Of a stretch of DNA of 64,000 nucleotides, positions 8,537-16,417 are shown in pieces (the first letter of the stretch is position 1; each line of letters opens with the position of its first letter). Below the pieces are notes generated by a model. It had not been told where the DNA came from, ran no database searches, and was given only the letters and a program-made list of their open reading frames with translations. Location of the stretch: NCBI RefSeq assembly GCF_900172365.1, contig NZ_FWFJ01000002.1, positions 124,001 to 188,000 of the forward strand, in the 5' to 3' direction. A program made the position numbers and the translations under genes. Origin of the DNA: Roseovarius gaetbuli (lineage in GTDB: Bacteria > Pseudomonadota > Alphaproteobacteria > Rhodobacterales > Rhodobacteraceae).

Positions 8537-9784
8537 ATGAAACGCAATGTTCTTATCATCGGTGCAGGTGGCGTAGCGCAGGTCGTGGCGCATAAATGCG
8601 CGCAAAACAATGACGTACTGGGTGACCTGCATATCGCCAGCCGCACGGTTTCAAAATGCGACGCGATCATTCAGAGCGTGCATGACAAGGCGGCGATGAA
8701 ACAGGACGGCGTATTTGAGGCGCATGCGGTCGATGCCATGGACAGTGACGCGGTCGAGGCCCTCTTGAAAAAGACCGGCGCGCAGATCGTGATCAACGTC
8801 GGCTCGCCTTTCGTGAACATGACCGTACTTGAAGCCTGCATTCGCACCGGTGCCGCCTATATCGACACGGCGATCCACGAAGACCCTGCCAAGATTTGTG
8901 AAACGCCGCCCTGGTATGCCAATTACGAATGGAAGCGCCGCGAGGATTGCGCCAAGGCCGGTGTCACCGCGATCCTTGGTGCCGGGTTCGATCCGGGCAT
9001 GGTCAACGCCTTCGCGCGCTTTGCCGTCGATGAATTCATGGATGAGGTCAAATCCATCGACATCGTCGACATCAACGCCGGCAGCCACGGCAAGTATTTC
9101 TCGACCAATTTTGATCCCGAGATCAACTTTCGCGAATTCACCGGCACGGTCTATAGCTGGCAGGAGGGCGCGTGGACGACCAACAAGATGTTCGAGGTTG
9201 GCCGCGAATGGGATCTGCCGGTGGTCGGCAAGCAAAAGGCCTATATGTCGGGCCATGACGAGGTGCATTCGCTTGCCGCCAACTATCCGCAGGCCGATAT
9301 CCGGTTCTGGATGGGTTTTGGCGATCACTACATCAACGTCTTCACCGTGTTGCAAAACCTTGGCCTGTTGTCCGAACAGCCCGTCGTGACCGCCGAAGGC
9401 CTCGAAGTGGTTCCGCTCAAAGTGGTCAAGGCCGTGTTGCCCGACCCCTCGACCCTCGCACCGAATTACACCGGCAAGACCTGTATCGGCGATCTGGTAA
9501 AGGGCACCAAGGACGGTCAGGACGTCGAAGTCTTTGTCTATAATATCGCCGACCACAAGGACGCCTATAACGAGGTCGGAAGTCAGGGCATTTCCTATAC
9601 CGCCGGCGTGCCGCCGGTTGCGATGGCGATGCTGATTGCCGATGGCACCTATGACACCGCGACCATGGTCAACGTCGAAGAGCTTGACCCAAAACCGCTG
9701 TTTTCATTACTCGACAACATCGGCCTGCCGACGCGCGTCAAGACGGATAACGGCGATTTCGCGTGGGATCAGGCCAAGGCCTGA
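8537..9784 (+). CDS. Carboxynorspermidine/carboxyspermidine dehydrogenase (saccharopine dehydrogenase family)
   Basis: A 415-aa NAD(P)H-dependent enzyme with an N-terminal Rossmann fold (VLIIGAGGVAQVVAHK) and a C-terminal saccharopine-dehydrogenase-like domain containing GAGFDPGMVNAFARFA. It reductively condenses aspartate semialdehyde with putrescine (or diaminopropane) to carboxyspermidine (or carboxynorspermidine), the substrate of the decarboxylase upstream. ATG 8537 was chosen because GAGGT lies 11 bases before it and the Rossmann strand starts at residue 4; the longer frame from 8471 overlaps the decarboxylase gene and would only add residues before the fold. Confidence 0.9.
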   Translation: MKRNVLIIGAGGVAQVVAHKCAQNNDVLGDLHIASRTVSKCDAIIQSVHDKAAMKQDGVFEAHAVDAMDSDAVEALLKKTGAQIVINVGSPFVNMTVLEACIRTGAAYIDTAIHEDPAKICETPPWYANYEWKRREDCAKAGVTAILGAGFDPGMVNAFARFAVDEFMDEVKSIDIVDINAGSHGKYFSTNFDPEINFREFTGTVYSWQEGAWTTNKMFEVGREWDLPVVGKQKAYMSGHDEVHSLAANYPQADIRFWMGFGDHYINVFTVLQNLGLLSEQPVVTAEGLEVVPLKVVKAVLPDPSTLAPNYTGKTCIGDLVKGTKDGQDVEVFVYNIADHKDAYNEVGSQGISYTAGVPPVAMAMLIADGTYDTATMVNVEELDPKPLFSLLDNIGLPTRVKTDNGDFAWDQAKA

Positions 9785-10149
9785 TTGGGCACTGCGGCGG
9801 TGCCGCCCCTGCCCTGTTCAGATAAATCAGGCGTCCGGGTCGCAAGGTCCGGGTGCCGAACGTCAGATAACGTTGGCCTTTTCGCCATCACTTGATCCAA
9901 ATTGGAACACCGGACCTTCGCGCAGATCGCAGCGAAGGTCGGCCCCGAGCCCAAATTTCCTAATACTGCACGATCGACGAACGGGTGCGAAGCACACACA
10001 GCTGACACTGCTCCTAGTGCGACCTTTACCAAACCAGACCTACACACCCAAGGTCAGCGCGGCGAGTCAGCTCCTCCAAGTGGGCAAATGGCACATCAAA
10101 CAGTATGTGATCTTCTTGCTTTTTAGGGCCACAGATCGTGCGCATTTTT
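9785..10149. other. Convergent intergenic stretch, possibly decayed dispersed sequence
   Basis: These 365 bases separate convergent genes. A 9-bp inverted repeat, GACCTTCGC/GCGAAGGTC, lies at 9913-9940. No frame here has an RBS or a recognisable product. The text around 9905-10040 (CGCAGCGAAGGTCGGCC... and after) resembles degenerate non-coding sequence that I associate with Rhodobacterales intergenic regions. Confidence 0.35.
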
Positions 10150-10398
10150 TCAAACAATAAGATCGGCGGTCCACACGCGCTCAAAATTGGCACCGGCTTC
10201 ACGCTGGACGTTGCGAACCGATTCAGAATCCCGGGCCTCATACTCGCAAATCATTCTCTTGCGGTCTGTGCTCCAATAGCTTCTGAGCCACGTCACATCG
10301 TAAAGGTCGAGGCAAGGAGCCATGCGCTCTTCGGTGGCGGCAAGTTCCTCTTTTGTCAGTGGCAGCTCGAAACTACGTTCGACGATGAATCTGGGCAT
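10150..10398 (-). CDS. DUF4242 domain protein
   Basis: An 82-aa protein that is essentially one DUF4242 domain (MPRFIVERSFELPLTKEEL..., then WLRSYWSTDRKRMICEYEA and the ending AGANFERVWTADLIV). Members are small ferredoxin-like dimeric proteins; at least one actinobacterial relative binds nickel. Function here is unknown. Its ATG directly follows the TAG of the BTAD-AAA regulator gene with no gap, so the two are translationally coupled, and it probably belongs to the response controlled by that regulator. Confidence 0.82.
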   Translation of the reverse strand: MPRFIVERSFELPLTKEELAATEERMAPCLDLYDVTWLRSYWSTDRKRMICEYEARDSESVRNVQREAGANFERVWTADLIV

Positions 10399-13300
10399 CT
10401 AGAGTCCTTTTCCTTTGGTCATTTTGCGGTGGGATTGCTTCGCGGTCCGCGCGATCTGGCGCGCGCGCGCCGTGAGTTTAGAGGAGGAAGTCCACTCATC
10501 AAGTTCAGCGGGCGTTACCGGGTTTCCAACCTCCTCGCCCAATAGCAATGCAAGAGACTGAGCAAACGCTTTCTCGTTCTTATTCCCGATCTCATTGGCA
10601 AACTCATACGCTTTCCGAGCGAAATCAACCGCTCGAGAATCGTCGCCATTCTTTCGTTGGCGTTCTGCGGCGAGGTTTAGGATATAGGCTAGGCGAGACT
10701 TGTCGTCGGCAGCTTCGAGAGCCTTTATCGCGTCTCTAAATTCTTGGTCGTTTTGCCGCGAGATGGCAATGATCGCGCGCGAGAATGGACCCATAGCCCC
10801 CTCTCCAATCTTGGCGGCGAGCGTACCTAGATCGCTGGCATATCCAATCGCTGTGTCCGTGAGATTGTGTTCCAGCGCAATCATCGCGGCCCAGGTTAGG
10901 CACTTGCATTCGCGCCAGCGGTCTTCGATGTCGCGAGCCAACTCCAGAGCTTTCTCGATTTCAGCCGCGGCGCGGACTAGGTCTCCTCCCCAATAGGCTA
11001 GAAGTCCTCGGCTCCAGGATACCTCAATATCGGAAAGGCCTTCTTGCTGCGCCAACTGATCGGCGTCATGGCTGAGATCGGTGGCCTTGGGGATGTCACG
11101 GCCCAGTTCCAGCAAACAACGGGCGGAATTCGCAAGTTGCCTCACCCTTTTCTGCGCATCCATTCGCCTTGCTGCATCGGCCGCGCGTGTCGTTGCCGCA
11201 ACCGCTGCCTCAAGGTCCCCCAAATCCTGAAAAAGGACGGATAGCAGGTACTCGCCCTGCGCGACCTCTTCCGCCATAGCGTGCTGACTGGCTTTCGGTA
11301 TCAGCGATGAGAGGTTGGAGACCAGATTTGGAGCATTACTGTTCGAAATTCCCGAGCTCGATAGGACTTGGACCCCCAGTAGGGACATGGTCAGACTGAT
11401 CCGTTCGCTGCCGACATTGAGCTTTCCGGCATGGAACAGACCCTTCCGAGCCAATTCCGACGCTTCGGAATTGGCAAAAGACCTCAATGCATTTTGCCCC
11501 GCGATTACTGCCGCGCGAGCGGCGAGAATGTGGTTATCGGACATCGCACTATGGTGCAGGATTCGAGCGGCCCGGTCAGGGTTTGCAGCCATTTCCATCG
11601 CCAGAAGTTCGGCAACCCGGCCATGCATGAGACGCCGCCTTGTGTTCGATAATCTTTCGTAGGCTGCATCTTTTACGAGGTCGTGGGTGAACTCAATTGA
11701 GCCCGCAAGTAGCGGTCCTATGACCTCGTGGTTTTCAAGTTCTTCGATCACATCCAGAGCTATGTGGATATCCATTCCGGATGCTTCGATCACTATGTCT
11801 ATTGGAATGCTACGCCCAAAAATAGACGCCCAGGAGGCAAGCGAGACTGCCGCCTGGGACAACCGCTCGATGCGACTTGAGAGAGAATCTTGTAGCGAAA
11901 CTGTTGTCGGACCATTGTTCGCGCGGGCCAGCTCAATCAAATAAAACGGATTGCCTTGTGCTTCCCTTACAAGGCCATTCACGTCAGTAGCCGGGCGCAA
12001 CTCATGCGCAAGTGCACTGGCTTCGATCGCGGATAGCCCGGTCAGGGCGATCCTCTGAGCGTCGCTGCCAAGTCCCGATATTAGAGTCTGTACCGCTTCA
12101 TTGTCGTCGACCTCACCGGAGCGTGCAGCCAAACAGAAATGCGCCTGATCTCCGGAGAGATGCCGGATGAGATAGCTCAACAACGCGCAGGAGGACGGCT
12201 CCATCCATTGAAGGTCATCCAGAGCAATCAGGACAGGTCCGAGTTGGGATAGATCGGTTAAGAGGTTTCGAAAACCGTCGAACACCTGCTGTTCCGTCAG
12301 GGTTTCGGAACTGCCTGACCTGGCACAAAGCATATCACGTAACTTGTGTTGAATATCCGAAACGACCTCAGTTTCGGCCAATTGATCCAGCGCATCCATC
12401 CAAACACCGAAAGGGCGCGATCGTTCAACTTCGATCGCACGCGCCGAGAGGCGGCGTTTTCCGTACTCTTTGCCTATTTCAGATAGAAGGGCGGATTTTC
12501 CAATGCCGGGTGCGCCAACGATCAAGGCGACGGCGGGGCTGGAGCCACCGAAGGCACTCCGGATAAGCCGACGCTCTGCCTCACGTCCGATGAAGCGGGC
12601 CTGAGATCGCGCGCCCGAACCGGAAGCATCACCTTTGGTCTGCGGATTTTCACAAGACGTTTGCAGGTTTGGCGCATGCAGCGGAACGGCTTTGCAGGCC
12701 TGATCGAGCGCCTGAGACGGCTCAACCCCAAGCTCCAGCTGAAAGATCTTGCGGCATTGTGCCGCCTGCACCGCCGCATCTTCTGGCCGCCCAAGTGCCA
12801 ATAGCAACTCAATGACCTTGATGTGAGCCGGTTCCTCAAACGGATTCATTCCAACAAGCTTGTGTGCATATTCAAGCGCAGCAGAGGGCTGGTCGCTGTG
12901 GCGGGAAATAAGCGTATCAAGGATCTCCGCACGGAGCCTGCCATATCTTGATCTTTCCGACTGGCACCATTCGTAGAAACCATAGCAATCTGATAGTTCC
13001 AGACCGTTCAGAAACTCACCCCGATACAACATCTCTATGGCAAGCAGTGTATCGGTCGTGTTGCTTTCGACGTCACCGGAAGCAGCATCAATAAGTGCAA
13101 CGTCCACGTCTATAGCAGCGGCGTTCAATTCCACCGTGTTTCTGTTTGCTAAAATCGTTTCTGGCCCAAGTGTCGTGCGCAATTTGCTCAAGGACCAGCG
13201 CAAAGCCCCGCGTGGATCCTCAGCCTCTTCCCAGAGCAAGTCGCACAGCTCGCTTCGTGAACGTGGGCGCGGGCTGGAAAGCAAATACCCCAGCAAGCCA

Positions 13301-13416
13301 CGGGTCTTCTTGGAGGCCGGAAGGTCGACAGCTTGTCCGTTCAACGCGACTCGCATGTGGCCGAAAAGTTCGGCATGCAAGGACGGCGTTTCCCGATTTT
13401 CTTCCCTTGGTTGCAA
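10399..13416 (-). CDS. SARP/BTAD-type transcriptional activator with AAA ATPase
   Basis: A 1005-aa regulator. In order: a winged-helix DNA-binding domain (about residues 12-98), a bacterial transcriptional activation domain (about 100-245), an AAA/STAND ATPase with Walker A GAPGIGKS (301-308) and Walker B LIALDDLQWM (around 400), and a long helical TPR-like C-terminus. This is the layout of AfsR-like large SARP/MalT-type regulators, where ATP binding and repeats gate activation. The start is TTG at 13416, chosen because the next ATG (residue 21) would cut the first strand. It diverges from the methyltransferase-nitrilase-GFA genes. Codon use (AGG, ATA, TTG) looks less GC-biased than the neighbours, suggesting acquisition. 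Confidence 0.85.
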   Translation of the reverse strand: MQPREENRETPSLHAELFGHMRVALNGQAVDLPASKKTRGLLGYLLSSPRPRSRSELCDLLWEEAEDPRGALRWSLSKLRTTLGPETILANRNTVELNAAAIDVDVALIDAASGDVESNTTDTLLAIEMLYRGEFLNGLELSDCYGFYEWCQSERSRYGRLRAEILDTLISRHSDQPSAALEYAHKLVGMNPFEEPAHIKVIELLLALGRPEDAAVQAAQCRKIFQLELGVEPSQALDQACKAVPLHAPNLQTSCENPQTKGDASGSGARSQARFIGREAERRLIRSAFGGSSPAVALIVGAPGIGKSALLSEIGKEYGKRRLSARAIEVERSRPFGVWMDALDQLAETEVVSDIQHKLRDMLCARSGSSETLTEQQVFDGFRNLLTDLSQLGPVLIALDDLQWMEPSSCALLSYLIRHLSGDQAHFCLAARSGEVDDNEAVQTLISGLGSDAQRIALTGLSAIEASALAHELRPATDVNGLVREAQGNPFYLIELARANNGPTTVSLQDSLSSRIERLSQAAVSLASWASIFGRSIPIDIVIEASGMDIHIALDVIEELENHEVIGPLLAGSIEFTHDLVKDAAYERLSNTRRRLMHGRVAELLAMEMAANPDRAARILHHSAMSDNHILAARAAVIAGQNALRSFANSEASELARKGLFHAGKLNVGSERISLTMSLLGVQVLSSSGISNSNAPNLVSNLSSLIPKASQHAMAEEVAQGEYLLSVLFQDLGDLEAAVAATTRAADAARRMDAQKRVRQLANSARCLLELGRDIPKATDLSHDADQLAQQEGLSDIEVSWSRGLLAYWGGDLVRAAAEIEKALELARDIEDRWRECKCLTWAAMIALEHNLTDTAIGYASDLGTLAAKIGEGAMGPFSRAIIAISRQNDQEFRDAIKALEAADDKSRLAYILNLAAERQRKNGDDSRAVDFARKAYEFANEIGNKNEKAFAQSLALLLGEEVGNPVTPAELDEWTSSSKLTARARQIARTAKQSHRKMTKGKGL

Positions 13417-13428
13417 ATTTCCACTTTC

Positions 13429-13448
13429 TTCAAACGCTGGTTCAAACG
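13429..13448 (+). promoter_or_regulatory. Tandem TTCAAACG repeats, candidate SARP-type operator
   Basis: TTCAAACG occurs at 13429-13436 and again at 13441-13448, separated by 4 bases, in the 102-bp divergent gap between the BTAD regulator and methyltransferase genes. Direct repeats of 7-8 bases with a 4-base gap are the known binding format of SARP activators. The site lies about 70 bases before the methyltransferase ATG. Confidence 0.5.
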
Positions 13449-13518
13449 ATCGGCTGCGATGGTGTCCTCGTCAACAAGTAACACACGGGCTTCCAAACCC
13501 GGAATTCGGAGAAACAAA

Positions 13519-14376
13519 ATGACGACAGCACAATTCAACCCTGTAGCATATAAGACAGCAACCACGCAGCAATGGCAAAGCGCCGCCAAAGCCTGGAGCG
13601 AATGGGGCGGTACGCTGCGTGAATGGCTTGGACCCGCCACTGAAATCATGATCGACGTCGCTGCGATCGCCAAGGGCGCAAAAGTTCTGGACGTGGCGGC
13701 TGGCGCGGGAGATCAATCGATGCAGATCGCCGACCGTGTAGGTTCGGAAGGCTATGTACTGGCCACAGACATTTCTCCAAACATTCTGGACTATGCTGCG
13801 GCCAACGCTCAATCCAGCGGCTACGGCCAGATCGACTTTCGGGTGATGGATGGCGAGGATTTAACAGTCACACCGGAACAGTTCGATGCCGTCGTGTCCC
13901 GCGTCGGTCTGATATATTTCCCTGACCAGATGAAAGCCCTGAAGGGCATCCGAAAGGCCCTGAAACCGGGTGGCTGGTTTTCCGCGATTGTCTATTCCAC
14001 ACCAGAAAACAACGGCTTCTTTTCCATACCCGTCGGCATCATACGAACCGCGGCGCAATTGCCTTCACCTGCAAAAGGTCAACCCGGACCGTTCAGCCTC
14101 GGTCAGCCCGGTGTCCTGGCGGACTTGCTTCGGGACGCTGGCTTCCAAAACGTACTCGAGAAAACCCTCTCCGCCCCGCTGGAGCTACCAACCGCAGCCG
14201 ATTGCGTTCGCTTCGAACGTGAAAGCTTTGGAGCACTTCACGAAATGCTCAAAGGGCTCGACGCAGACGAACAATCTAGGGTTTGGAATGAAATCGAAAC
14301 CGCGCTGTTTGCTTTCGAGAACGGCAATGGCTTTTCCGGCCCCTGCGAACTGATCGTCGTCGCCGGTCAGAAGTGA
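13519..14376 (+). CDS. Class I SAM-dependent methyltransferase
   Basis: A 285-aa Rossmann-fold methyltransferase of the UbiE/COQ5-like group. The SAM-binding motif I is VLDVAAGAGDQS (57-68), followed by LATDISPNIL with the acidic ribose-binding residue, and by FDAVVSRVGLIYF (motif II region). The start is ATG 13519 with GGAGAAA just upstream. The substrate is unknown. It is the first gene of a cluster with nitrilase and GFA-domain genes, divergent from the BTAD regulator that may activate it. Confidence 0.85.
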   Translation: MTTAQFNPVAYKTATTQQWQSAAKAWSEWGGTLREWLGPATEIMIDVAAIAKGAKVLDVAAGAGDQSMQIADRVGSEGYVLATDISPNILDYAAANAQSSGYGQIDFRVMDGEDLTVTPEQFDAVVSRVGLIYFPDQMKALKGIRKALKPGGWFSAIVYSTPENNGFFSIPVGIIRTAAQLPSPAKGQPGPFSLGQPGVLADLLRDAGFQNVLEKTLSAPLELPTAADCVRFERESFGALHEMLKGLDADEQSRVWNEIETALFAFENGNGFSGPCELIVVAGQK

Positions 14377-14477
14377 CCTCAAGCAACACAACAATACCGT
14401 GGTCAGCAAGCCGCATCGCAACATCAGGATCAATGCGCGGATTAACGCGCCACATCGAAAGCAAAGGAAACCCCCCA

Positions 14478-15416
14478 ATGACAAAAGTAGCAATCATCCA
14501 AGAACCCCCCGTCTATCTGAACCTTTCCGCCACCATGGGCCGCGCCGTAGAGCTTGTCGAAAAAGCGGCCCGGGATGGTGCCAAGCTGACAGTGTTTCCC
14601 GAAGCCTGGTTTCCCGGCTACCCTACCTTCGTCTGGCGTCTTCCGCCCGGTGCAGGCATGGGCAAAACAGACGATCTATTTGCGAAATTGCAGACCAATT
14701 CAATCGACCTGAGCCAGAACGGTTTCGCGCCCTTGCAAGAGGCCGCTCGTGAAAATGATATGGTGATAGTTGCAGGCTACCAAGAGCTCGACGGAGAGGT
14801 CTCGGGATCAACTCTGTTCAATTCTTGCATCACCATCGACGCCGACGGCCGTATCGTGAACAACCACCGCAAGCTGATGCCGACCAATCCAGAACGCATG
14901 GTATGGGGTTTTGGCGACGGGTCCGGTCTGAACGTGGTCGATACGGCCGTTGGTCGCATTGGCGCCCTAATTTGCTGGGAGAACTACATGCCCATGGCGC
15001 GCGCTGCGCTTTATGCCCAAAACATCGACATCTACGTCGCCCCCACCTGGGACAGCGGCGATACCTGGCTGGCCACAATGCAGCACATCGCCCGAGAAGG
15101 TGGTTGTTGGGTGATCGGATGCGCCACGGCGCTGGAGGCATCGGACATACCCACCGACATCCCGCACTATAACGAACTGTTCCCGAACAGAGACGAATGG
15201 GTCAATCCGGGTGACGCAGTCGTCTACAAACCCTTTGGCGGTGTTTCAGCCGGGCCGATGCATCGTGAAAAAGGCCTGCTGGTGACCGAAATCGACGTCA
15301 GCGCCGCGCGCGCTTCACGCCGGAAATTCGACGCAAGCGGCCACTATGCCCGCCCGGATGTCTTCAAGCTCTCAGTTAATCGTGCAGCAATGCAACCCGT
15401 AACGTTTAGCGACTAG
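14478..15416 (+). CDS. Nitrilase family C-N hydrolase
   Basis: A 312-aa nitrilase superfamily enzyme with the complete catalytic triad: Glu42 (FPEAWFPGYP), Lys132 (NNHRKLMP) and Cys166 (ALICWENYMP). The CWENYMP context and the length match true nitrilases/cyanide hydratases (branch 1) better than amidases. It would convert a nitrile to a carboxylic acid and ammonia. ATG 14478 follows AAAGGA at 14463-14468. It lies between the methyltransferase and GFA genes in one apparent operon. The natural substrate is not evident. Confidence 0.88.
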   Translation: MTKVAIIQEPPVYLNLSATMGRAVELVEKAARDGAKLTVFPEAWFPGYPTFVWRLPPGAGMGKTDDLFAKLQTNSIDLSQNGFAPLQEAARENDMVIVAGYQELDGEVSGSTLFNSCITIDADGRIVNNHRKLMPTNPERMVWGFGDGSGLNVVDTAVGRIGALICWENYMPMARAALYAQNIDIYVAPTWDSGDTWLATMQHIAREGGCWVIGCATALEASDIPTDIPHYNELFPNRDEWVNPGDAVVYKPFGGVSAGPMHREKGLLVTEIDVSAARASRRKFDASGHYARPDVFKLSVNRAAMQPVTFSD

Positions 15417-15441
15417 CCACAAGAAAAGAAGGAGAAATACC

Positions 15442-15873
15442 ATGTCCAATTCAACCTATAGCGGCCAATGCTTCTGCGGGACCGTAAAATTCAGGGTCTC
15501 GGGAACAACGGAAGGAATGGGGTATTGCCACTGTGAAAGCTGCCGCTCCTGGTCGGCGTCCCCTGTGAACGGTTTCACGCTCTGGAACCCCGAAAGCCTG
15601 GAGATCACAGAAGGCGAAGACCAAGTCGGCGAGTACCACAAAACCGAAAACAGCCATCGAAAGTTCTGCAAGAAATGTGGCGGGCACCTAATGACTTATC
15701 ATCCAGGGATGGGCCTCGTGGACGTCTTTTCTGCAATGCTCCCAGAACTTGAATTCAAGCCCGGATTACATGTCCACTATGGCGAAAGGACATTGTCTGT
15801 TCCAGATGGCCTGCCGAAATTTGCCGACCTGCCAAAGGAGCTTGGTGGCTCGGGTGCGCAGCTTGCAGAATGA
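15442..15873 (+). CDS. GFA (CENP-V/GFA) family zinc protein
   Basis: A 143-aa single-domain member of the GFA family, to which glutathione-dependent formaldehyde-activating enzymes belong. Zinc ligands are visible as C10-x-C12, C29-x-C31-x2-C34 and C76-x2-C79. Many GFA proteins bind zinc and act on, or near, thiol adducts of small aldehydes, but most paralogues are uncharacterised, so a formaldehyde role is only a guess. It follows the nitrilase gene by 25 bases with an AAGGAG RBS and is probably the last gene of that operon. Confidence 0.88.
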   Translation: MSNSTYSGQCFCGTVKFRVSGTTEGMGYCHCESCRSWSASPVNGFTLWNPESLEITEGEDQVGEYHKTENSHRKFCKKCGGHLMTYHPGMGLVDVFSAMLPELEFKPGLHVHYGERTLSVPDGLPKFADLPKELGGSGAQLAE

Positions 15874-16417
15874 AACCAATCTGTCTTCAGGGCCGACGGT
15901 GACTGGCAGCGCTTAAACCGAACTACTTACCGCCAAGATCGACCGCTCGTTGTGCTTGCAGCAGGCGGCTGTTTTCCGCGTTCCCTTTCAGAGCGGCATG
16001 AGGAGATGCACATATTGCCGACATCGGAGCGCATGCGGCGAATGCTCACTTCGTCCGCGTCTCGATTGTTGGAACAAGCGGCAGCGAAAGGTCAGTTTGA
16101 AATCCACCGAGATCAATAGTATTGAACGGCTGCTTCGACGACACGGGCCGCATCGCAGAATTAGTTTTGCTGCAACTGCGAGGAATTGCTGCGTGAGCAC
16201 TAGCTGCATCAGCAAAAGGCGGCTCCGTCCCGCACTGCCGACCTTGGCGAGGAACGCGCCCAAGGTCCGGTTTGGGGCCGAAATGCTTGATGTTTGGGTC
16301 GATATTGCATGACGTCGCCCCCTTGACAGGCCTTGGAAAACCCGCTGCATCGAGTCAAACATGCGCGACGTTCCCCACCGGGCGCTTTTTCTTTGCCGAC
16401 CAATTATGACCGCGCGA
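15874..16417. other. Non-coding convergent region with likely dispersed-sequence remnant
   Basis: These 544 bases contain open stretches on both strands (about 15950-16312 plus, and 15988-16417 minus), but none has an RBS, a recognisable domain or consistent codon use. The segment about 15985-16330 reads like a degenerate sequence that I associate with many Rhodobacterales intergenic regions. No terminal inverted repeats or transposase motif were seen. Confidence 0.4.

Noticed and set aside
9913-9940. GACCTTCGC/GCGAAGGTC hairpin as a terminator for the polyamine genes
   Set aside because: The 10-base loop is large and no T-tract follows on either strand; kept only as an observation within the intergenic stretch.
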